DNA of 43,827 nucleotides, taken from assembly GCA_023436585.1 (NCBI GenBank), contig JAEZIN010000034.1, positions 1 through 43,827 on the forward strand, written 5' to 3'. The translations under genes and the position numbers were made by a program. The notes under the pieces were generated by a model, which saw only the letters and a program-made list of their open reading frames with translations, ran no database searches and was not told the origin of the DNA. This DNA comes from Bacillota bacterium. Its GTDB lineage: Bacteria; Bacillota; Clostridia; Christensenellales; Aristaeellaceae. Below, one piece after another: positions 1 through 8,035 of the stretch; positions within the stretch are counted from its first letter, which is position 1, and each line of letters opens with the position of its first letter.

Positions 1-56
1 AACCGCTTCAATGCGCTTTCCAGGGATTCATTCTCGCGGATACGTACCTCGGACAC
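1..56 (-). CDS. rpsU: 30S ribosomal protein S21, N-terminal part only
   Basis: Only the first 18 complete codons are inside the window; the gene runs off the left edge. They read MSEVRIRENESLESALKR from a GTG start at 54-56, which matches the strongly conserved start of bacterial S21 (small-subunit protein near the anti-Shine-Dalgarno region of 16S rRNA). A purine-rich ribosome binding site (GGGAGG) lies just upstream on the minus strand. The order mtaB, HIT protein, rpsU is the usual one in Clostridia and supports the call. The 158 bases between this gene and the HIT gene hold nothing I can identify. Confidence 0.88.
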   Translation of the reverse strand, partial: MSEVRIRENESLESALKR

Positions 57-214
57 TGTTATCCCTCCCCTCGCTCATCTCGCCTAAACCTTACGCCGGC
101 TCGACGGACGGATGGCGACCGTGCATCCATTATATCGCGTTCCTGTATGCCAGTCAACCTTCTTTTGTGAAGGCGGCAAGATGTTTACGTAAAAAACGAT
201 GGATTTCATTTGCG

Positions 215-559
215 TCAAGCCATTTTTTCCGTAAGGAGCGCGCCGCCCAATACATGAAAGTGCAGGTGCGGTACGGACTGGCAGCCGTCATGCCCGCAAT
301 TTGTGACAACCCGGAACCCGTTTTCGCTGATTCCTGAAATTTTTGCCACTTCACCTGCGGCCCGCAGCATGGCAGCCAGTTCTTCGTCTTTCAGCGCGGC
401 GCTTTCCAGAACATCCTTCACATGCACCTTAGATACCACCAGCACATGCACCGGCGCCTGGGGATGAATGTCCTTGAAAGCGTAAACGTGCTCATCCTCA
501 TACACTTTCTGGGAAGGAATTTCACCCTTGATAATCTTGCAGAAAAGGCAGTTATCCAT
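215..559 (-). CDS. HIT family (histidine triad) nucleotide-binding protein
   Basis: A 114-residue protein of the HINT/PKCI branch of the histidine-triad superfamily, which hydrolyses nucleoside phosphoramidates and similar phosphoester substrates in the cytoplasm. The triad HLHFH is at residues 98-102, followed by VLGG, and the N-terminal CLFC plus a KIIKGEIP stretch is typical of bacterial HINT proteins. Length is normal for the family. The ATG at 557-559 is preceded by AAGGAG with an 8-nt spacer. It sits between mtaB and rpsU, the standard order in Clostridia, and is probably co-transcribed with mtaB. The in vivo substrate is unknown. Confidence 0.93.
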   Translation of the reverse strand: MDNCLFCKIIKGEIPSQKVYEDEHVYAFKDIHPQAPVHVLVVSKVHVKDVLESAALKDEELAAMLRAAGEVAKISGISENGFRVVTNCGHDGCQSVPHLHFHVLGGALLTEKMA

Positions 560-624
560 GTACAGCGCTCCTTCTTACCTTCATTCAACGGGGACAAGCC
601 TGCATATCATGCAGTGTTGGAAAA

Positions 625-1914
625 TTATTCTGCAATGGTACCCGACATTCCTTCCTCGTCCGCTTCCGTAAGCAAAACAGGAACGATTTGACCCGGCGAT
701 CCGCCTAAAACCTTCACATGCACGTAGGAAGGGGTATACCCCTGCATCCTGCCATCCGGCAGAGGCTCTTCCAAAAGAACGGGCTGAACAGTTTGCAGCA
801 GGCTCCTGTGATAATCACCGGCCAGCTCTTCTCCCAAGGCGATCAGGTACCTGGCCCGCTGTTCCTTGACGGAGCGGGGTAATTGGCCGGGCATTTGGGC
901 CGCCTTTGTGCCGGCCCGCTGGGAATAGGGGAACACGTGCATCCTGGAAAAGCCGATACGCCGGCAGGCGGATACGGTCTCCCGGAATTCCTCCTCCGTC
1001 TCCCCGGGGAAGCCGGTCAGTATGTCGGTGGTGAAAGACGCGTTGGGGAACGCCTCCCTAAGCCTTGAAACCGCCGCCTCAAACTGGGCCACGCTGTAAC
1101 TTCGCGCCATGCGATTTAGAACGCCGTCGCTGCCGGACTGCAGCGACAGGTGAAACTGCGGGCAGACTTTTGGTAAATTCCTCAAAGCATTCACAAATTC
1201 GGACGATGCGATGGTGGGTTCCAGGGACCCCAAACGGATGCGAAGGATGCCTGGCACACCGTGCACGGCGCGGATGGCATCCAGCAGGGTGGTATTATTG
1301 CGGAAATCCTTGCCGTAGCTGGCCAGATGAATGCCGGTAAGCACCAGCTCCACAAAGCCGGCATCGGAAAGGCGCTTTGCTTCCAGGCTGATTTCCTCCA
1401 GGGGGCGGGAACGGATCGGGCCTCTCACGCTGGGGATGATGCAGTACGTGCACCGGTGGGAGCAGCCCTCCTGGATTTTCAATACTGCCCTGGTATGGCC
1501 TTCCTGGGCACGGATGGTTAAAGGTTCGTAGGGGATGGAGGATAAGGAATCCACCGCCACGGTCTGCTTGTTTTGGCTGACAGCGTCCTCCAGCAGCGTC
1601 ACGATTTCCGCCCGGCGCTGTGTGCCCAGGATCAGCCGCGCGCCTGTGGAAGCGAGCTCCTCACCCATGCGCTGGGCCAGGCAGCCCGCCAGCACAACTT
1701 CACCGTTGGGATTCAATCGCTGTACACGCCGCAGCATTTGCAGGCTCTTTTTGTCGCCCACGCCGGTAACGGTGCAGGTGTTGATTATATAGACGTCCGC
1801 CTTTTCCTCAAAGGGGACGACTTCATAGCCTGCTTGTGTAAACTTTTCAAGCATGGCTTGCGTGTCGTACTGGTTTACTTTGCAGCCAAGGGTGTAAAAA
1901 GCAACGGTTTGCAA
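625..1914 (-). CDS. mtaB: tRNA (N6-threonylcarbamoyladenosine(37)-C2)-methylthiotransferase MtaB
   Basis: Radical-SAM methylthiotransferase that converts t6A37 to ms2t6A37 in ANN-decoding tRNAs. The 429-residue protein has the three-part family architecture: an N-terminal UPF0004 domain with cluster-binding cysteines C11, C47 and C78, the radical-SAM triad CxxxCxxC at C151, C155 and C158, and a C-terminal TRAM-like segment from about residue 370. The MtaB branch is indicated by FYTLGCKVNQYDTQ at the N terminus and by gene context. The start is TTG at 1912-1914; the ribosome binding site in front of it is weak, so the exact start is less certain than the identity. A long structured repeat separates it from rsmE upstream. 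Confidence 0.95.
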   Translation of the reverse strand: MQTVAFYTLGCKVNQYDTQAMLEKFTQAGYEVVPFEEKADVYIINTCTVTGVGDKKSLQMLRRVQRLNPNGEVVLAGCLAQRMGEELASTGARLILGTQRRAEIVTLLEDAVSQNKQTVAVDSLSSIPYEPLTIRAQEGHTRAVLKIQEGCSHRCTYCIIPSVRGPIRSRPLEEISLEAKRLSDAGFVELVLTGIHLASYGKDFRNNTTLLDAIRAVHGVPGILRIRLGSLEPTIASSEFVNALRNLPKVCPQFHLSLQSGSDGVLNRMARSYSVAQFEAAVSRLREAFPNASFTTDILTGFPGETEEEFRETVSACRRIGFSRMHVFPYSQRAGTKAAQMPGQLPRSVKEQRARYLIALGEELAGDYHRSLLQTVQPVLLEEPLPDGRMQGYTPSYVHVKVLGGSPGQIVPVLLTEADEEGMSGTIAE

Positions 1915-1995
1915 TGTATCACATCATTTCCAAAGGGTAAAGGATAGATCAAGCGTAACAAGTATTCAGGATGTAAAGGCTATCGTGCGAGACGG

Positions 1996-2166
1996 CGCCC
2001 GAAGGTTTCCAAAGGCTCCGTAACATTGCCCCTGCCAGTGGCAGAATAGGGCAATGTGGAGGAGGCCCGCGAAAAGGAGCAGTGCAAGCGAAAGCGAAGC
2101 AATGCGACCATTGAGAGGGATGGACCGAGCGGAAAGCCCTTTGGTCGCGTCCGCAGACGCGAAATA
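1996..2166 (+). repeat. Structured intergenic repeat, long form, copy R1
   Basis: About 170 nt filling the gap between mtaB and rsmE. Read on the plus strand it is antisense to both neighbours. Visible helices: CTCC (2016-2019) with GGAG (2058-2061) enclosing ACATTGCCC (2023-2031) with GGGCAATGT (2049-2057), which itself caps a CTGCC/GGCAG hairpin (2032-2044); and near the right end CGCGTC-CGCA-GACGCG. The left CCAAAGG can pair with the right CCTTTGG around the whole inner module. It shares its left and right ends with the short copies at 9275-9683 and its whole layout with copies at 5184-5354 and 19254-19426. Confidence 0.85.
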
Positions 2167-2173
2167 TCGAAGA

Positions 2174-2908
2174 TTACTCCATCTCTCCCCACAACGCGAA
2201 AAGAGCCACCGCGGCGGCCAGCCCGGCGGTCTCCGTGCGCAATATGCGCCTGCCCAGCGTCATGGGCCTGGCCCCGACGGCTTTCAGCCTTTCGATTTCC
2301 TCCGGGGCAATCCCGCCCTCCGGGCCGATGACAACGGCGATGTCCCGCACATGGGAAAACTGCGTTTGGACCTGTTTGGGGCCGAATCCCCCGGCATCCT
2401 CCCATGGGACCAAAACCAGTTCATGGCCTTTGAGCCGCTCCAAAGCTTTAGTAAGGGACAGAGGAACGCTGACCGTTGGTACGACAGCCCGGCCTGACTG
2501 CTTGGCGGCCTCCTGCGCGATGCGCTGCCAACGCTCCTGCTTCTTCACCGCATCCTTGTCCGTCACGACGCTCACGCACCGGTTCAGGGCAATAGGCACA
2601 ATGCCGGCCACTCCCGTCTCCGTGCATTTTTGAATGATCCATTCCAGCTTGTCCGCCTTGGGAAGGCCCTGATACAGCGTTATGCGCAAGCCTGTTTCGG
2701 GGGAGGGGAGTTCCTCCATGATATCACAGCGCACCTGCCCGCCGTCAAGGGAATTTATAACGCCTCTGTACAGCGACCGGCCATCCATCAATACCACTTC
2801 ATCGCCTTTTGCAAGGCGCAATACCTTCAGGGCGTGGTACGCCTCCGATGCTTCCAGGAATGCGGCACCGTCTTGTATGCCCTTGTCATCCACAAAAAAA
2901 CGGTGCAT
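2174..2908 (-). CDS. rsmE: 16S rRNA (uracil(1498)-N3)-methyltransferase RsmE
   Basis: SPOUT-class methyltransferase that methylates N3 of U1498 in helix 44 of 16S rRNA. The 244-residue protein has the small N-terminal PUA-like barrel (about 1-70) followed by the trefoil-knot domain, with the SAM-binding signatures GPEGG at 195-199 and LGRRILRTETA at 218-228, both intact. Length is standard. The ATG is at 2906-2908 and the gene starts 15 bp after the end of prmA, so the two are almost certainly one transcript; prmA-rsmE adjacency is widespread in Bacillota. Confidence 0.96.
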   Translation of the reverse strand: MHRFFVDDKGIQDGAAFLEASEAYHALKVLRLAKGDEVVLMDGRSLYRGVINSLDGGQVRCDIMEELPSPETGLRITLYQGLPKADKLEWIIQKCTETGVAGIVPIALNRCVSVVTDKDAVKKQERWQRIAQEAAKQSGRAVVPTVSVPLSLTKALERLKGHELVLVPWEDAGGFGPKQVQTQFSHVRDIAVVIGPEGGIAPEEIERLKAVGARPMTLGRRILRTETAGLAAAVALFALWGEME

Positions 2909-2923
2909 GCGCCGTTCCCTTCC

Positions 2924-3868
2924 TTATTCCAATCTGGATACGATGGCCACCCATTCGCCTCTGTACTGCTTTTCGATTACCGCATAACCCGCGGCTTGAA
3001 GAGCATCCAGCACATCCTGCTCCCTATCACGGATGATGCCGGAGCAGATGAACGTTCCGCCTTTGCGGATTTTCTCTTTCAGCGGCACGCTTAAAAAGCA
3101 GATGACATCCGCCAGGATATTGGCCAGGCACAGGTCGAATGTGTCCTGCACATCCCTGACCAGGTCGCCCTCCATGACGCGCACGCCACCTTCCAGGCCG
3201 TTTTGCACTACGTTTTCTTTGGCGACCTTCACCGCCACCGGATCGATGTCGATGGCCAGCACATCGGCCGCGCCTAGCAGCGCGGCACCTATGGCGAGTA
3301 TGCCGGAGCCTGTGCCCACGTCCATCACCCGCATGCCGGGCTTCATGTACTCTTCCAGCAGAGCAAGGCACAATCCCGTTGTTTCATGGGTGCCGGCGCC
3401 AAAGGCCATGCCGGGGTCCATTTGTATGATTCTGTCACCGGCCTGCGGCTCATACTTCTCCCAGGTGGGCTTTACCACCAGGGTGCGGCCGGCCCGGAAG
3501 GGCTTGTAGAACTTTTTCCAGCACTCCGCCCAGTCCTGCTCGTCCACCTGGTTTGTTTGAAGGGAAAGCGCACCCAAAGAAATCTCCGGATTCAGGGACG
3601 GCAAAGCCGAAAGCTGCTCCTTCAGCGCGCTTAAGCTGTCGGAAAGCCGCTCGTTCATGGGCAGCCAGCCCTTGACCAATACATCCTCGGGCATGCTGTC
3701 GATCAGGCTTTGATCGATCAATTCCCAATAGCCGTGGGGTTTGGTTGGGTCCGGCACATCGTTCCTGTCCTCAATGGCCGTTCCTGCCGCTCCGTTTTGC
3801 ATCAGAAGCATGCTGACCATGTCGGAACCCTGGGTGGTGGTATGCACCGCCACTTCCATCCATTCCAT
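2924..3868 (-). CDS. prmA: Ribosomal protein L11 methyltransferase PrmA
   Basis: Class I SAM-dependent methyltransferase that trimethylates several amino groups of ribosomal protein L11. The 314-residue protein has the N-terminal L11-binding domain (about 1-100), a linker helix, and the catalytic Rossmann domain with SAM motif DVGTGSG at 183-189. The family hallmark DPGMAFGAGTHETT spans residues 151-164, and the late catalytic loop LANILAD is also present. Start is the ATG at 3866-3868. It lies 10 bp downstream of dnaJ, the usual dnaJ-prmA arrangement in Clostridia and Bacilli, so it is probably transcribed with the chaperone operon. Confidence 0.96.
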   Translation of the reverse strand: MEWMEVAVHTTTQGSDMVSMLLMQNGAAGTAIEDRNDVPDPTKPHGYWELIDQSLIDSMPEDVLVKGWLPMNERLSDSLSALKEQLSALPSLNPEISLGALSLQTNQVDEQDWAECWKKFYKPFRAGRTLVVKPTWEKYEPQAGDRIIQMDPGMAFGAGTHETTGLCLALLEEYMKPGMRVMDVGTGSGILAIGAALLGAADVLAIDIDPVAVKVAKENVVQNGLEGGVRVMEGDLVRDVQDTFDLCLANILADVICFLSVPLKEKIRKGGTFICSGIIRDREQDVLDALQAAGYAVIEKQYRGEWVAIVSRLE

Positions 3869-3878
3869 GGAATTCTCC

Positions 3879-5012
3879 TTATGAGTTGAATAGGTCCTTC
3901 ATTCTGTCCATAAAGGTCTTGCGGCCCTCGTATTCCTTGCCGGTGGAAGCTTCCTCGAACTGGCGCAAAAGGTCTTTTTGCTTGTCGGTGATCTTCTTGG
4001 GCACTTCTACCCGCACCTTGACGAACAAGTCGCCCTTGCTGCTTCCCCGAAGCTGGGTGATACCGTAGCCCTTCAGACGGAACTCCGTTTCGGTCTGCGT
4101 TCCTTCGGGGATATGGTAGCGCACCGGGCCGGTCAGCGTGGGAACATCCACATCCGCGCCCAGGGTGGCCTGTATGAAGGAGATGGGCAGCTCAAACCGG
4201 AGGTTCATCCCCTCCCGCTTGAACAGCTTGTGCGGCTTGACAGTTACCTGAATGTACAGGTCGCCGGCTGGACCGCCGTTCAGGCCGTGCTCGCCCTGCC
4301 CGTTCATCACAATGGTCTGGCCATCGTCGATACCGGCCGGTACCTTCACCGTAGCGGTGCGGCGGTGGCGGCTCTGGCCGGAGCCTGCGCAGGTGGTGCA
4401 TTTCTCCTGTATGATCTTGCCCGTGCCGCCGCAGCTTGGGCAGGCGCGGACCGTGACCATGAAGCCGCCGCCGGACCTGACCTGGCCGGCGCCTTTGCAG
4501 GTGGGGCAGGTTTGGGGCCTGGTGCCAGCCTTGGCTCCGGAGCCATGGCATGTTTCACAGGATTCATTGCGGTAAAATTCAAAGGATTTTTCCGTGCCAA
4601 AGGCAGCCTCCTCGAATGTGATCCGCAGCTCATAGCGCAGATCGCCGCCCTGCAGGGGGCCGTTGCGGCGCTGGCCGCCGCCCATGGCGCCGCCGAACAG
4701 CTGGTCAAAGATGCTGTCGAAGCCGCCGAATCCGCCAAAGCCCTCGAACCCGCCGCCGCCTCCGAAAGGATTGCCGCCGCCGCCCATTTGCGGGCCGTCA
4801 AAGCCGAACTGGTCGTAACGGGCGCGCTTGTCCGCATCGGACAGCACCTCGTTGGCCTCGTTCAGCTCCTTGAACCGCTCTTCGGCCGTCTTGTCGTTGG
4901 GATGCAGGTCGGGATGGCATTCCTTGGCCAGCTTCCGGTAGGCCTTTTTGATGTCCTCCGGGGAAGCCGATTTGTCCACGCCCAGCACCTGGTAATAATC
5001 ACGCTTTGCCAA
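3879..5012 (-). CDS. dnaJ: Chaperone protein DnaJ (Hsp40)
   Basis: J-domain co-chaperone that delivers substrates to DnaK and stimulates its ATPase. The 377-residue protein is a full type I DnaJ: J domain with H33-P34-D35, a Gly/Phe-rich linker (about 73-115), four zinc-binding CxxCxGxG repeats (CETCHGSG, CPTCKGAG, CPSCGGTG, CTTCAGSG), and the two C-terminal substrate-binding barrels. Start is TTG at 5010-5012, preceded by AGGTGA. It follows dnaK but is separated by an unusually long 479-bp spacer holding a long structured repeat and two strong hairpins, so its expression may be partly uncoupled from dnaK. Confidence 0.97.
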   Translation of the reverse strand: MAKRDYYQVLGVDKSASPEDIKKAYRKLAKECHPDLHPNDKTAEERFKELNEANEVLSDADKRARYDQFGFDGPQMGGGGNPFGGGGGFEGFGGFGGFDSIFDQLFGGAMGGGQRRNGPLQGGDLRYELRITFEEAAFGTEKSFEFYRNESCETCHGSGAKAGTRPQTCPTCKGAGQVRSGGGFMVTVRACPSCGGTGKIIQEKCTTCAGSGQSRHRRTATVKVPAGIDDGQTIVMNGQGEHGLNGGPAGDLYIQVTVKPHKLFKREGMNLRFELPISFIQATLGADVDVPTLTGPVRYHIPEGTQTETEFRLKGYGITQLRGSSKGDLFVKVRVEVPKKITDKQKDLLRQFEEASTGKEYEGRKTFMDRMKDLFNS

Positions 5013-5030
5013 GAACTCACCTACTTTAGT

Positions 5031-5063
5031 TCGAGATAATGACGCTGCACGCCATTATCTCGA
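5031..5063. other. Perfect 11-bp inverted repeat in the dnaJ leader
   Basis: TCGAGATAATG (5031-5041) and CATTATCTCGA (5053-5063) form a perfect 11-bp stem with an 11-nt loop. On the minus strand it ends about 18 nt before the dnaJ start codon, that is next to its ribosome binding site. There is no T-run, so it does not look like an intrinsic terminator; it could affect mRNA processing or stability, or be a protein-binding site. A second short hairpin (AAAGCC-TTC-GGCTTT) lies at about 5083-5097. Confidence 0.7.
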
Positions 5064-5183
5064 GTTTGCGTGCTTCACTTATAAAGCCTTCGGCTTTTCG
5101 GACAGTGATGCGCGTTAAAAATATTGCTCTGCAGAAGGCGGATGACCGTCGTGCCATACTGATTAAACTACAAGGAGTTGGCT

Positions 5184-5354
5184 TCCGAAGGTTTCCAAAG
5201 GCTCCGAAGCACAGCCGCCAGTGGCGGCAATAGGCTGGCGGAGGAGGCCCGCAAAAAGGAGCAGTGCAAGCGGCAGCGAAGCAATGCGACTATTGAGCGG
5301 GTTGGACCGACCGGAAAGCCCTTTGGTCGCGCTGGCAAGCGCGATATCCTTCTT
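5184..5354 (+). repeat. Structured intergenic repeat, long form, copy R2 (between dnaK and dnaJ)
   Basis: Long-form copy inserted in the dnaK-dnaJ spacer, antisense to the operon. Outer GAAGG (5187-5191) can pair with CCTTC (5348-5352). Inside are CTCCG (5202-5206) with CGGAG (5239-5243), enclosing CAGCC (5212-5216) with GGCTG (5233-5237) and an apical GCC-AGT-GGC hairpin (5217-5225). The right-hand hairpin reads CGCGCT-GGCA-AGCGCG, so its lower stem pairs differ from R1 while pairing is kept. A conserved single-stranded-looking block containing GCAGTGCAAGCG follows the branched part. Confidence 0.87.
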
Positions 5355-5401
5355 TCCTAAACCTTGCATTCTGCGCATAACGCAACAGCCCAATCATTCC
5401 A

Positions 5402-5431
5402 AACGAGGAGGAACCACAGTTCCCCCTCGTT
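5402..5431. other. Strong hairpin downstream of dnaK
   Basis: AACGAGGAGGAAC (5402-5414) and GTTCCCCCTCGTT (5419-5431) pair over 13 positions with a single mismatch and a 4-nt loop. It is 60 bp beyond the dnaK stop. No T-run follows on either strand, so read-through to dnaJ is plausible and the hairpin may protect or partly attenuate the dnaK message. The sequence between it and dnaK holds weaker pairing only. Confidence 0.65.
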
Positions 5432-5491
5432 GATCCCAGGATTATTTTTGCTTACCAACCCTGGGCGGGGAAGGCACTAAGGCGCTTCCCT

Positions 5492-7309
5492 TTATTTTAC
5501 GTCGTAATCGGTATTTACGGTACCATCGGGATTCTGGCTGCCGGCATTTCCCTGCGGGGGCACCTGCCCGTCACCGCCTTCATGCTGGTAGAGCTTCCCA
5601 AACACCGCGTACACCTTCTGGGTGAAGCTGTCGATCACGGTCTTGATCTGGTCGGCATCGTTGGTTTCGCGAACCTTTTTGAAGGCGTCGATTTCGCTCT
5701 GCACGGTGGCTTTGTCCTCTTGGGACAGCTTTTCGCTGTTGTCGCGAAGCTGCTTCTCGATTTCATAGATCAGGGTGTCGGCCTTGTTGACGGTCTCCAC
5801 CTCGTCCTTGCGCTTGCGGTCGGCCTCGGCGAACTGCTCGGCTTCCTTCACGCGCTGCTTGATCTCATCCTCGGTGAGGTTCGTGCTGGCGGTGATGGTA
5901 ATCTTCTGCTCGTTGCCGGTGCCCTTGTCCTTGGCGGATACGTTCACGATGCCGTTGCGGTCGATATTGAACGTGACCTCAATCTGCGGCACGCCGCGGG
6001 GGGCCGGGGGAATGCCGGTCAATTGGAAGCGGCCCAAGGTCTTGTTGTCATACGCCATGGGGCGCTCGCCCTGCAGCACGTGGATTTCCACGGTGGTCTG
6101 CCCGTCGGCCGCGGTGGAGAACACCTGCGACTTGGTGGTGGGGATGGTGGTATTGCGCTCGATGAGCTTGGTAAAGATGTGGCCTTCCGTCTCCAGGCCC
6201 AAAGACAGGGGCGTGACGTCCAGCAGCAGAACATCCTTCACCTCGCCGCCCAGCACGCCGGCTTGGATGGCCGCGCCGATGGCGACGCACTCGTCGGGGT
6301 TGATGCCCTTGAAGGGCTCCTTGTTGGTGATGCGCTTCACAGCCGTCTGTACGGCGGGGATGCGGGTGGAGCCGCCCACCAGAATGACCTTGTCGATCTG
6401 CGAAGCAGATAGGCCGGCGTCTTTGAGCGCCTGGGTGGTGGGGCCAACGGTGGCATCCACTAAATCGGCGGTCAGTTCGTCAAACTTGGCCCGGGTCAGC
6501 GTCATATCCAGATGCTTGGGGCCGCTGGCGTCGGCGGTGATAAAGGGCAGGTTGATGTTGGCGCTCATCACGCCGGAAAGCTCGATCTTCGCCTTTTCGG
6601 CGGCTTCCTTCAGGCGTTGGTAGGCCATGCGGTCCTTTTTCAGGTCGATGCCGGAGTCCTTCTTGAAGGTCTCGGCGATATAGTTGATCACGCGCTCGTC
6701 AAAGTCGTCGCCGCCCAGGCGGTTGTTGCCGTTGGTGGCCAGCACTTCGAACACGCCGTCACCGATCTCCAGCAGCGAAATATCAAATGTACCGCCGCCC
6801 AGGTCGTATACCAGTATCTTCTGGGTGCCTTCCTTGTCCAGGCCGTAGGCCAAAGACGCGGCGGTAGGCTCGTTGATAATGCGCAGCACTTCCAGCCCGG
6901 CGATGCGGCCGGCATCCTTGGTAGCCTGGCGCTGGCTGTCGGAGAAGTAGGCCGGCACGGTGATAACAGCCTGCGTCACGGTTTCGCCAAGATAGGCTTC
7001 CGCCTCCGCCTTCATTTTTTGAAGGATCATGGCGGAAATATCCTGAGGCGTGTAGCCCTTGCCGTCAATATTCACCTTGTGGGCGGTGCCCATTTCGCGC
7101 TTGATGGAGATAACAGTGCGGTCGGGGTTGGTGATGGCCTGGCGCTTTGCCACCTGGCCCACGAGGCGCTCGCCGTCCTTGGTGAAGGCCACGACGGAAG
7201 GGGTGGTCCTGGCGCCTTCGGAATTGGGGATAACGACGGGTTCGCCGCCCTCCATGACCGCTACGCAGCTATTGGTGGTACCCAAATCGATACCGATGAT
7301 CTTTCCCAT
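5492..7309 (-). CDS. dnaK: Molecular chaperone DnaK (Hsp70)
   Basis: ATP-dependent Hsp70 chaperone, cytoplasmic, working with DnaJ and GrpE. The 605-residue protein starts with GIDLGTTNS (phosphate 1 loop), carries the second phosphate loop VYDLGGGTFD near residue 166, the adenosine motif GGSTRIPAV, the linker DVLLLDVTPLSLG, and the substrate-binding and lid domains. Length is typical of Gram-positive DnaK, which lacks a short segment found in proteobacterial proteins. ATG start at 7307-7309 is preceded by GGAGG. It is 102 bp downstream of grpE in the CIRCE-controlled operon. Confidence 0.98.
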   Translation of the reverse strand: MGKIIGIDLGTTNSCVAVMEGGEPVVIPNSEGARTTPSVVAFTKDGERLVGQVAKRQAITNPDRTVISIKREMGTAHKVNIDGKGYTPQDISAMILQKMKAEAEAYLGETVTQAVITVPAYFSDSQRQATKDAGRIAGLEVLRIINEPTAASLAYGLDKEGTQKILVYDLGGGTFDISLLEIGDGVFEVLATNGNNRLGGDDFDERVINYIAETFKKDSGIDLKKDRMAYQRLKEAAEKAKIELSGVMSANINLPFITADASGPKHLDMTLTRAKFDELTADLVDATVGPTTQALKDAGLSASQIDKVILVGGSTRIPAVQTAVKRITNKEPFKGINPDECVAIGAAIQAGVLGGEVKDVLLLDVTPLSLGLETEGHIFTKLIERNTTIPTTKSQVFSTAADGQTTVEIHVLQGERPMAYDNKTLGRFQLTGIPPAPRGVPQIEVTFNIDRNGIVNVSAKDKGTGNEQKITITASTNLTEDEIKQRVKEAEQFAEADRKRKDEVETVNKADTLIYEIEKQLRDNSEKLSQEDKATVQSEIDAFKKVRETNDADQIKTVIDSFTQKVYAVFGKLYQHEGGDGQVPPQGNAGSQNPDGTVNTDYDVK

Positions 7310-7411
7310 AAAAGTTCCTCCTCTTTTTTGCCGGACAGCCGCCGGCCGGTGTAAATATCATGTGTCAGTGCTTTCATCTATGGATAGGAGATACTCTCCT
7401 TGTCCGCCCGT

Positions 7412-8005
7412 TTATTCCTCCACAACCTTGACCATGGCGTGACGCAGCACGCATTTGTCCAGCTTGTAGCCCTTTTGCAATACCGCGCACACAGTGCCCG
7501 GCTCGCCCTCGTCCCTGGTTGCCGTCATCACGGCGTTTTCCATGGCGGGATCGAACTTTTCCCCCAGGCGGTTAATGGCCTCGATGCCCCGTTTTTCAAA
7601 GGCTTCGCTCAGTTGCCTGAAAACCATCGTCACCCCGTCCCGAAGGGCGGTATCGCATGTATTTGCGCTGGCCTCCAGTGCGCGCTCCATGTTGTCCAGC
7701 ACCGGCAGCAGCGTTTTGGCAAAAGCGATGGTGCCTTCGTCAAAGGCCTCAGCCCTGGCCGCGTTGTTCCTGCGGCGGTAGTTGTCAAAGTCCGCCTGCA
7801 CCCTTTGGGCCATGTTCAGGTATTCGTCGCTCAGCTTTTGGGCCGCTTCCAGGTCGGTCACCAGTTGGTCTACGATGGTCCGCTGGGTTTCATCCTCCAG
7901 GGGAAGCTGCTCCAGCATCTCATCCTGGAGGAGCTCCTGGTCCGGAACCGTTTCCTGCTCCGTCATCATTTGTTCATCCTGCTTGTCTTTTTTGTTTAGC
8001 TTCAT
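7412..8005 (-). CDS. grpE: Nucleotide exchange factor GrpE
   Basis: Nucleotide exchange factor for DnaK and thermosensor of the chaperone cycle. The 197-residue protein has a charged, poorly conserved N terminus (about 1-45), a long dimerising coiled coil (about 45-110) with the conserved ADFDNYRRR block, and the C-terminal beta domain ending with the conserved LQKGYKLDKCVLRHAMVKV stretch that contacts DnaK. The chosen ATG is at 8003-8005; internal Met-Met at residues 13-14 is a weaker alternative. It lies between hrcA and dnaK, the standard position in Bacillota. Confidence 0.96.
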   Translation of the reverse strand: MKLNKKDKQDEQMMTEQETVPDQELLQDEMLEQLPLEDETQRTIVDQLVTDLEAAQKLSDEYLNMAQRVQADFDNYRRRNNAARAEAFDEGTIAFAKTLLPVLDNMERALEASANTCDTALRDGVTMVFRQLSEAFEKRGIEAINRLGEKFDPAMENAVMTATRDEGEPGTVCAVLQKGYKLDKCVLRHAMVKVVEE

Positions 8006-8035
8006 GCCTCTCGCCTTCCTGCTGGATAATTGGTC

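Noticed and set aside
3978..7354. Long plus-strand reading frames opposite dnaJ and dnaK
   Set aside because: They are the complement of strongly conserved genes, have no homology to recognised families, no ribosome sites, and repetitive Gly/Ala/Val composition caused by codon bias of the real genes.
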